Shown in pieces: positions 1 through 4,891 of a stretch of DNA of 8,724 nt. Each line of letters starts with the position of its first letter. Position 1 is the first letter of the stretch. Below the pieces are notes generated by a model. It ran no database searches. It was not told the origin of the DNA and saw nothing but the letters and a program-made list of their open reading frames with translations. Source of the stretch: Geodermatophilaceae bacterium (lineage in GTDB: Bacteria > Actinomycetota > Actinomycetes > Mycobacteriales > Geodermatophilaceae); contig JACCQS010000228.1 of assembly GCA_013814015.1 (NCBI GenBank), forward strand, positions 1 through 8,724, read 5' to 3'. The position numbers were made by a program, and so were the translations under genes.

Positions 1-383
1 AGATGCTTCTTCACGGTCAGCGGGTAGTACGTACCGCCCTTGACGGTGGCGTCGTTGGCCACGATGACGCACTCCCGCCCGGACACCCGACCCACACCGG
101 TGATCAGTCCAGCACTGGGCGCATCCCCGTCGTAGAGGCCGTGTGCGGCCAGCGGAGACAGCTCCAGAAAGGCAGATGCCGGGTCCACGAGGGCGTCGAC
201 CCGGTCACGCGGGAGCAACTTGCCTCGCGCGAGGTGCCGGGCTCGGGCCTTCTCACCCCCGCCGCCGGCAACGGCAGCAAGTTGCTCGGCGAGGTCGGCG
301 CAGAGCCGCTCGTGGGCGCCACGATTACCACGAAAGACTTCGCTGCCGAATGCAGCGGAGCTGGTCAGGACCGGCGCGTCCAC
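1..383 (-). CDS. accD1: 3-methylcrotonyl-CoA carboxylase beta (carboxyltransferase) subunit, 5' part
   Basis: This is the N-terminal 127 codons of the subunit that transfers CO2 from carboxybiotin to 3-methylcrotonyl-CoA in cytoplasmic leucine degradation. The gene runs off the left edge. The translation contains family landmarks in order: a helical segment rich in Ala and Leu, then GEKARARHLARGKLLPRDRV, FLELSPLAAHGLYDG, SAGLITGVGRV, and VANDATVKGGTYYPLTVKKH at the window edge. These are characteristic of MCC-beta rather than propionyl- or acetyl-CoA carboxyltransferases. I chose GTG at 383 as the start because GGTGAGGAG (398-390) sits 6 nt upstream as a strong ribosome binding site, and the resulting N-terminus resembles the family. 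An in-frame ATG at 425 would add 14 residues, but it has no ribosome binding site and touches a palindromic operator (426-441). The alpha subunit (accA1) and acyl-CoA dehydrogenase genes would be expected beyond the left edge, which is inference from M. tuberculosis gene order. Confidence 0.93.
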   Translation of the reverse strand, partial: MDAPVLTSSAAFGSEVFRGNRGAHERLCADLAEQLAAVAGGGGEKARARHLARGKLLPRDRVDALVDPASAFLELSPLAAHGLYDGDAPSAGLITGVGRVSGRECVIVANDATVKGGTYYPLTVKKH

Positions 384-422
384 TCCCGACTCCTCACCGT
401 GGGCAACTGATCGACGAAACTC

Positions 423-444
423 CATGTTAACAGCCGTTAACGTG
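423..444 (-). promoter_or_regulatory. Palindromic operator overlapping the accD1 promoter
   Basis: GTTAAC-AGCC-GTTAAC at 426-441 is a perfect inverted repeat with a 4-bp centre. It extends to CA/TG at 423-424 and 443-444 with one mismatched pair. Read on the minus strand, TAACAT at 429-424 fits the actinobacterial -10 pattern TAnnnT, which would start transcription near 417. That gives a short leader holding the ribosome binding site at 398-390 before GTG 383. A palindrome over the -10 box is the usual geometry of a repressor operator, and the size fits TetR-family sites. The nearby TetR protein (1368-2018) is the obvious candidate ligand, but that link is inference. The spacing differs from the KstR consensus (TnnAACnnGTTnnA). 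Confidence 0.6.
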
Positions 445-496
445 CGGGCTCCAGGCACCGGGCACCAGTCTTCCCCGCGCCGCGAGGAGATTGCCG

Positions 497-676
497 TCAG
501 GCGACCTTGCGCCGCCGATGCTTGGAGCCCTTCTTGCCCGCTACATTCTCGATCTTGACCAGCTTGCGTTTCTTGACCGCATAGCCCTTGGGCAACCGAC
601 CCTCGGCGAGCATCCGCACAGGGCATCTGTTGCACCTCGGTTTGGACAGGCAGCAGCTCTTCTTGGGCTTTGCCAT
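497..676 (-). CDS. Small, highly basic, Cys-cluster protein (59 aa), function unknown
   Basis: This is a complete 59-codon reading frame from ATG (676) to TGA (499-497) in the otherwise unexplained gap between accD1 and the ferritin gene. The protein starts MAKPKKSCCLSKPRCNRCPV. It has 21 Lys or Arg and only 2 Glu, so it is extremely basic. Four cysteines (8, 9, 15, 18) form a CC-x5-C-x2-C cluster near the N-terminus, compatible with metal binding. The C-terminus ends in a GKKGSKHRRRKV-type tail typical of nucleic-acid- or ribosome-binding proteins. I recall similar short SKPRCxRCPV-containing hypothetical proteins in actinobacteria but cannot name a characterised one. No ribosome binding site precedes the ATG, and a TACCCT box 6 nt upstream suggests leaderless translation. 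Codon use is GC-rich like its neighbours. Function is not known and I do not assign one. Confidence 0.75.
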   Translation of the reverse strand: MAKPKKSCCLSKPRCNRCPVRMLAEGRLPKGYAVKKRKLVKIENVAGKKGSKHRRRKVA

Positions 677-695
677 GCGCCAAGGGTAGTGGCGC
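677..695 (-). promoter_or_regulatory. Candidate leaderless promoter and inverted repeat before the small basic protein gene
   Basis: Read on the minus strand, TACCCT lies exactly 6 nt before the ATG at 676, so a transcript would begin at the start codon. The -10-like box sits in the loop of an inverted repeat, GCGCCA (677-682) and TGGCGC (690-695), that abuts the start codon. No convincing -35 hexamer is visible. The repeat could be an operator or fortuitous in GC-rich sequence. Confidence 0.4.
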
Positions 696-756
696 CGTAC
701 CGATCGCTGGTGCGCGCCGAATGTCGCGGCAAGCTAGATTTTCCGTGCACCCCCCA

Positions 757-777
757 GGTGGTTTCGAAGAAACCGCC
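757..777. promoter_or_regulatory. Palindrome GGTTTC-GAA-GAAACC upstream of the ferritin gene
   Basis: A perfect 6-bp inverted repeat around a 3-bp centre (760-774) extends by two more G-C pairs after one mismatch (757-758 with 776-777). It lies 39 bp before the ferritin ATG, between the divergent small-protein and ferritin genes. A protein-binding site is the simplest reading, for example for the TetR protein two genes downstream acting on its own transcription unit. It is not an IdeR iron box, whose consensus is TTAGGTTAGGCTAACCTAA. TAGATT at 736-741 could be a -10 element for the ferritin transcript, but no good -35 accompanies it. Confidence 0.45.
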
Positions 778-813
778 AAACGGTCAGAGATCATCGATCG
801 CAGGAGCCGACCC

Positions 814-1344
814 ATGGCAGCGCCACGTTTCATTGCCCGATTGAACGAGCAGATCGGAAACGAGTTCGCCGCGCACCAGCAATACCTCGCCTGCGCGATC
901 TACTTCGACGCTACGACGATGCCGCAGATGGCCGCCCTGTTCTATGCCCAAGCGCTCGAGGAGCGCAATCACGCGATGATGATGATCCAGTACCTTCTCG
1001 ATGCCGACGCCCAGGTGTCCATCCCGAGCATCGAAGGGCCGATCAACGACTTCGCGGACATCGTCGCGCCAGTCCTGTTGGCGCTGGATCAGGAGAAGCG
1101 GGTCACCCAACAGATCTATGGGTTGACCGCAATCGCGCGTGAGGAGAACGACTTCGCCTCCGACCAGTTCATGCAGTGGTTCATCAAAGAACAGGTGGAG
1201 GAGGTCTCCAGCATGAGCGATCTGCTCACCGTGGTGAAGCGATCGTCTCGGGACATCGAAGCGATCGAGGACTATCTTGCCCGGGAAAGCCGACCCACGG
1301 CTCCGGATCCGACAGCACCCGCCATCGCCGGTGCCGGCGCCTGA
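814..1344 (+). CDS. bfrB: BfrB-like non-haem ferritin
   Basis: This is a 176-residue ferritin that would assemble into a 24-subunit cytoplasmic cage, oxidise Fe(II) at a ferroxidase centre and store Fe(III) mineral. It aligns by eye along its full length with M. tuberculosis BfrB (181 aa), including NEFxAxQQY, QAxEERNHAMM, LALDQEKxVT and FMQWFxxEQxEE. The ferroxidase ligands appear intact: Glu17, Glu50, His53, Glu94, Gln127 and Glu130, equivalent to Glu22, Glu55, His58, Glu99, Gln132 and Glu135 of BfrB. There is no central haem-ligand methionine equivalent to the Met52 of true bacterioferritins. The last 18 residues are a flexible Pro/Ala tail. ATG 814 was chosen because CAGGAG (801-806) lies 7 nt upstream and the protein then starts like the family; longer frames start in non-homologous sequence. 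The TetR gene follows after 23 bp. BfrB in mycobacteria is IdeR-controlled, but I see no IdeR box here. It may be a paralogue of the main ferritin rather than the strict bfrB orthologue. Confidence 0.92.
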   Translation: MAAPRFIARLNEQIGNEFAAHQQYLACAIYFDATTMPQMAALFYAQALEERNHAMMMIQYLLDADAQVSIPSIEGPINDFADIVAPVLLALDQEKRVTQQIYGLTAIAREENDFASDQFMQWFIKEQVEEVSSMSDLLTVVKRSSRDIEAIEDYLARESRPTAPDPTAPAIAGAGA

Positions 1345-1367
1345 TCGAATCGGAAGCCCCTACCGCT

Positions 1368-2018
1368 ATGACTCGATCTGCCGAAGCTCACATCGACCCG
1401 ATCGCAAACCTTCCCCCGCTCTCGGATGCTGCAGTGCATCGAGACGACGATCCAGCAACTCAGCCGACCCGGCGCGATGAGATCCTCCGGGTGGCGGCCC
1501 AGATGTTCGCCGAGCGCGGATTTCACGGCGTCGGGGTGGACGACATCGGTGCGGCGGCGGGGATCACCGGCCCAGGCATCTATCGGCATTTCGCGAGCAA
1601 GGATGCGATTCTCGCCGAGATGCTGGTCCGGATCAGCGAGCGGCTGCTGGCCGGCGGCCTGGCGTGTGTCGAGAATGCGCGAGGGGACCCTTCGGCGGCC
1701 TTGGTCGGCCTGATCGCCTGGCAGACAGATTTCGCGCTGTCCAATCCGGCGCTGATCGTTGTGCAGCTCCGCGATCTGGCCAACGTTGCCGAGGCTGACC
1801 GGCGCCGGGTACGACAGCTTCAGCGCCGGTACGTCGAGGTGTGGGTTGACATCCTGACCCGGCTGCACCCGACTACCGGGGAGAACCAGATCCGGGCGCG
1901 GGCGCATGCACTGTTCGGGCTGATCAACTCGACGCCGCACAGTGCGGTTCAGCTGGGTGCCGAGGGGATGTCAGACATCCTCAGGACCATGGCACTGGCC
2001 GCGGCCACCTCGAGCTGA
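1368..2018 (+). CDS. TetR-family transcriptional regulator
   Basis: This is a 216-residue regulator. After about 34 disordered residues, a TetR_N helix-turn-helix spans roughly residues 36-82: RRDEILRVAAQMFAERGFHG, then VDDIGAAAGITGPGIYRHF with the recognition helix at about 65-75, then SKDAILAEML. The remaining 130 residues are helical and would form the dimerising, ligand-binding domain, whose ligand cannot be read from sequence. ATG 1368 has only a weak upstream purine stretch (GGAAG, 11 nt away). An in-frame GTG at 1434 is a plausible shorter start that would keep the whole HTH. The gene lies 23 bp after the ferritin gene and is probably cotranscribed with it. As I recall, M. tuberculosis has a TetR gene (Rv2506) in the same position next to the accA1-accD1 leucine-catabolism genes, so control of accD1 through the palindrome at 426-441 is a reasonable inference. 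Its target has not been shown here. Confidence 0.9.
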   Translation: MTRSAEAHIDPIANLPPLSDAAVHRDDDPATQPTRRDEILRVAAQMFAERGFHGVGVDDIGAAAGITGPGIYRHFASKDAILAEMLVRISERLLAGGLACVENARGDPSAALVGLIAWQTDFALSNPALIVVQLRDLANVAEADRRRVRQLQRRYVEVWVDILTRLHPTTGENQIRARAHALFGLINSTPHSAVQLGAEGMSDILRTMALAAATSS

Positions 2019-2037
2019 GCGCACCGCACCGCACCGG
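2019..2037. other. Short convergent gene junction
   Basis: Only 19 bp separate the stop of the TetR gene (plus) from the stop of the epimerase gene (minus). The junction carries three tandem GCACC units (2021-2035) and no stem-loop with a T-tract. Transcripts from both sides probably run past each other, or termination is factor-dependent. Confidence 0.6.
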
Positions 2038-3042
2038 TCAAGCAGAGGCATGCCAGGCGGTCAGGAGTGCCGCCTCGCGCTCGCGGGTAATTCCTGAGCG
2101 GCGATCCCGGTCCAGACCGAGAACCTTCTCCCACTCGAGAGCCGCGATGGCCGTCTCCTGCGTGCCGCGGGTTGTCAGTCCGGCTTCGACCGACGCCGAC
2201 ACGTCTCGGCTCATGAATCCGGCGTAGTCCGGCAGCGGCAACCACAATGGCAGCGAGTCCGGGCCCGCCCAGGGCTGCACATCCTGCTCGGCCAGCCAGT
2301 GGCCAGGCACCCAGGTCAGTGCTACTTCGGGTCCTCCGACCGCGGCGGCCATCGCGTCGATGACCTTTCCCCACGGCTGGCTCGCCGCGACGGCGTCGAA
2401 GGTTCCTACGACATGGTTCTCCGCGCAGTGCACGATCCACTCGGCGAGGTCACGCACATCGACGAACTGCACGAGGTCGTCGGGCGTTCCCGGTACGAGT
2501 ACCTCGCCGCCACCGGCGAGCCGAGCCGGCCAGTAGCCAAACCGATCGGACACATCCCGGGGCCCGACGATGAGGCCGGCCCTGCAGAGAAAAGCCTTGT
2601 CCCCGAATGCATCTCGTACCGCCTCTTCGCAGGCGACCTTGAACGGTCCGTACAACTCGCGGTCGGCCTCATCGGAGCCACCAGGCGGAGCCGACACGAG
2701 TGCGCCGGAAGCCGCGTCCTGACCGGTGGTTTCGTTATCGGCGTACACCGATCCGCTCGAGACGTAGGTCCAGTGACCCGCTTTCGGTCCCAAGGCGTCC
2801 AACGCCCGACGTACCCGGCTCGGCGACTGGACCTCGACGTCGACAACGGCGTCGAAGTCCCTGCCGGTGAGCACGGCCAGCCCCTCGGCTTCGTCACGAT
2901 CCACCCGTAGGAACTCGACGCCATCGGGCGGGTTCCCGGAGACACCGCGAGCTGCGCAAACGACCTCATGCCCGGCATCGCGCGCAACCTCGGCGACCGT
3001 GCGGGAAAGGAACACCGTCCCGCCGAGGACCAGGATCTGCAT
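2038..3042 (-). CDS. Extended short-chain dehydrogenase/reductase (NAD-dependent epimerase-type)
   Basis: This is a 334-residue, probably cytoplasmic NAD(P)-dependent oxidoreductase or epimerase with a Rossmann fold. The N-terminus MQILVLGGTVFLSRTVAEVA is the first beta strand and cofactor loop, with GGTxFLS in place of the canonical GxxGxxG, as in atypical extended SDRs. Further landmarks are the acidic strand end VVDVE (66-70), YVSSGSVYA (93-101) with the catalytic Ser, YGPFK (131-135) giving the YxxxK Tyr131/Lys135 pair, and CRAGLIVGPRDVSDRFGYW (153-171). DLVQFVDVRDLAEW (189-202) is the conserved NAD-epimerase segment. Substrate cannot be deduced. The start ATG 3042 lies 17 bp after the stop of the membrane-protein gene (3060), with only a weak GGGCAGAG ribosome binding site, so the two genes are probably one transcript. 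The stop converges on the TetR gene. Similar actinobacterial proteins are usually annotated as NAD-dependent epimerases or reductases. Confidence 0.87.
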   Translation of the reverse strand: MQILVLGGTVFLSRTVAEVARDAGHEVVCAARGVSGNPPDGVEFLRVDRDEAEGLAVLTGRDFDAVVDVEVQSPSRVRRALDALGPKAGHWTYVSSGSVYADNETTGQDAASGALVSAPPGGSDEADRELYGPFKVACEEAVRDAFGDKAFLCRAGLIVGPRDVSDRFGYWPARLAGGGEVLVPGTPDDLVQFVDVRDLAEWIVHCAENHVVGTFDAVAASQPWGKVIDAMAAAVGGPEVALTWVPGHWLAEQDVQPWAGPDSLPLWLPLPDYAGFMSRDVSASVEAGLTTRGTQETAIAALEWEKVLGLDRDRRSGITREREAALLTAWHASA

Positions 3043-3059
3043 ATATGTCTCTGCCCTGC

Positions 3060-4730
3060 TCAGGCCGCCGGCTCGAGGGCGAGCGCCTCGATTGCCAGTT
3101 GACGAAGATCCTGCAGGTCTCCGGCATTCGCGGGATCCAGCCAGCCGGCTTCGACGATCGTGAGATCGGTTCCGTCGATGTCGGAGGCATAGGCATCGGG
3201 CTCGAGCTCCGTCGGCCCGTCCGCGAAGCGGTCCCCTGCCTGCAACAGATTGTCGATGTTGCCGGTGCCGTCCGAGTCGACGATGCCCTTGAACTCCTCG
3301 GCGCTCTCCTCATCGGGCATCGTCACGCGCGAGATGGCCACCAGCACTCCGATTCCATCGATCTCGGTCGTGTACAGCTCTCGGATCAGGGACACGCAAT
3401 TCGTAGTATCGAAGTACTCGGCGACCTCGCCGTCCGCGTTGCCGGCGCAGGTATCGCCGTCGCTGGTCAGGACGCGAACGTAGGTGTAGTCGCCCACTTG
3501 CTGAGTGCTCGGCTCGGAAGACTGCTCCGAGGTCTGGCTCGGAGGCTGCGCATCTGCCCCATCTCCTGAGTCATCCGAGCCGACCAGGCGAAACCCCACA
3601 TAGGCCGCGGCGCCGACGAGTAGCAGCGCCACGAGCACCGCCGCGACTCGGAGTAAGCCCCTTTTCCCGCTCCGCGTCTGACCGGATCGGCCGCCGCCGG
3701 AGTAGGACTGGCCGGCATAGGGCTGATCGGCATAGGACTGCTCGGCATAGGACTGCTCGGCATATGCGGGTCCAGCGTCGGATCCCTCGTCGTAGCCGAC
3801 AGCACCGTTGTAGCCACTTCCACGCGGATCAAGCGAGGCCGGCGGCATCTCCGAACGAGGCGGCCGGTCATCAGCTGCCTCAGGTCCAAAGATCCCGGGC
3901 AGACCGTCGTCGCCGTTGCCGTCGGAGCCGTTCTCGTCATCGTCGTCGGCGTGGCCGACCTGGGTGGGCGGTCCTTGAGCGTCCACGTGCTGCGGCGGGC
4001 TGGTCGGATCCTCGACCCGGGACCGGTTGGCCGTAGCCATGTCCGACGCCGACGCCGCCACGGCGCTGGCGGCGGCCACGAGGTCCGGACGCCGCAGGAC
4101 GTAGGGCGAATACATGAAGCCCTCGCTGTTGAGCTCCTCCACAGCCGGGACCCGGCCGGACGCCTCGATCGAGGACAACGCGGCCTTGACGTCGGCGGTG
4201 GTCCACTGCCGGACATCGGCCGCGGCAGTCAGGGCCGCGGCGCGGCGAACTCCGATGGCCAGGCCTTCTTCGGACAGCGGGCAGACGATGACGCCATCGC
4301 CGAGCTGACCGTCATTCGGCTCAACGGGCTCTCCTGATCCCACCGCGACGAGCATGGCCACTTGTCCGGGCTCGAGCCCGCTGGCCCGAAGGGTCGAGGT
4401 CACCGCTGATTGCGCATCGCGCAAGCCGGGCAAGGGGTTCGAGCCCCCGCCCACGATACGCAGTACTTCTCCGCCGATCGACCATGCCCCGGTGGGATGG
4501 GCGACAATCGGCCCGTTCTGCCGGTGGGATCCGACCAGCCGTACGACGATCACACCGTCTGGGACGAGCAGGACGACGTCGGACTGCCGCCGCTTGGTGG
4601 TCGGATCGTCGTAGGGACGAAACGCCGCGACTCCACCGAGGACGCGTATCCCGCTGTCCCAAGTCCTGAACAGACGGTTGGCCGTGCGCTCAGCCTCGGT
4701 CCCCGAGGAGGGGGCAGCGACGGTGAGCAT
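3060..4730 (-). CDS. Single-pass membrane protein with degenerate NERD-like domain and extracytoplasmic domain
   Basis: This is a 556-residue protein of unknown function. Residues about 10-200 resemble a NERD (nuclease-related, PD-(D/E)xK-type) fold: an N-terminal helix (AERTANRLF), SDVVLLVPDGVIVVRLVG (50-67), GAWSIGG (81-87), NPLPGLRDAQSAV (98-110) and a later helical section. Where active NERD domains carry E-x-K, this protein has V-R-L, so catalysis looks lost. Residues about 235-355 form an acidic, Gly/Pro/Asp-rich linker. It includes four Y-A-x-Q-x pentapeptides (323-342). A basic stop-transfer (GKRGLLR) precedes one transmembrane helix at about 358-383, so the N-terminus should be cytoplasmic. 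Residues 385-556 would lie outside, with Cys428 and Cys445 able to form a disulfide. It is proline-rich and sits near the TetR gene much as Rv2507, a proline-rich membrane protein, does in M. tuberculosis as I recall, but homology is unproven. ATG 4730 has no ribosome binding site; TAGCGT 6 nt upstream suggests a leaderless start. Confidence 0.85.
   Translation of the reverse strand: MLTVAAPSSGTEAERTANRLFRTWDSGIRVLGGVAAFRPYDDPTTKRRQSDVVLLVPDGVIVVRLVGSHRQNGPIVAHPTGAWSIGGEVLRIVGGGSNPLPGLRDAQSAVTSTLRASGLEPGQVAMLVAVGSGEPVEPNDGQLGDGVIVCPLSEEGLAIGVRRAAALTAAADVRQWTTADVKAALSSIEASGRVPAVEELNSEGFMYSPYVLRRPDLVAAASAVAASASDMATANRSRVEDPTSPPQHVDAQGPPTQVGHADDDDENGSDGNGDDGLPGIFGPEAADDRPPRSEMPPASLDPRGSGYNGAVGYDEGSDAGPAYAEQSYAEQSYADQPYAGQSYSGGGRSGQTRSGKRGLLRVAAVLVALLLVGAAAYVGFRLVGSDDSGDGADAQPPSQTSEQSSEPSTQQVGDYTYVRVLTSDGDTCAGNADGEVAEYFDTTNCVSLIRELYTTEIDGIGVLVAISRVTMPDEESAEEFKGIVDSDGTGNIDNLLQAGDRFADGPTELEPDAYASDIDGTDLTIVEAGWLDPANAGDLQDLRQLAIEALALEPAA
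3705..3764 (-). repeat. 15-bp tandem repeat encoding Y-A-x-Q-x pentapeptides
   Basis: Four 15-bp units (3705-3719, 3720-3734, 3735-3749, 3750-3764) lie inside the membrane-protein gene. The two right-hand units are identical and the other two differ by a few bases. They encode the pentapeptide Y-A-[E/D/G]-Q-[S/P] in the cytoplasmic linker just before the transmembrane helix. Because the unit is a multiple of three, gain or loss of copies would keep the frame. Confidence 0.9.
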
Positions 4731-4742
4731 GAGTGGACGCTA
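4731..4742 (-). promoter_or_regulatory. Candidate leaderless promoter of the membrane-protein gene
   Basis: Read on the minus strand, TAGCGT followed by 6 nt (CCACTC) precedes ATG 4730. This is the spacing expected if the A of the start codon is the first transcribed base. No ribosome binding site and no strong -35 hexamer are seen. Confidence 0.45.
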
Positions 4743-4753
4743 GATCATGCAGA

Positions 4754-4826
4754 GCGGCCGGGCGTCAGCCGGCCCACTCGTTGGCTGGGGTAAGGCTGGC
4801 GGCCGGGCGTCAGCCGGCCCACTCGT
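4754..4826. repeat. Two direct copies of a 28-bp hairpin-forming element
   Basis: An identical 28-bp sequence occurs at 4754-4781 and 4799-4826, start to start 45 bp, with unrelated sequence between and around. Each copy holds a perfect 6-bp inverted repeat, GGCCGG-N7-CCGGCC (4756-4774 and 4801-4819). The pair sits in the 161-bp gap between the stop of the DUF853 ATPase gene (4892) and the start of the membrane-protein gene (4730). In a minus-strand transcript it would form two strong consecutive stem-loops after the ATPase gene without T-tracts. A tandem transcription or degradation barrier, or a protein-binding pair, are both possible. The rest of the gap contains only a 10-bp palindrome, CCTGATCAGG, at 4863-4872. 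Confidence 0.85.
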
Positions 4827-4891
4827 CACCACGTACCGCCCTCTCGCCGCGCCCTCTGCTGTCCTGATCAGGGTAGTGATGGGGAGCGGGT

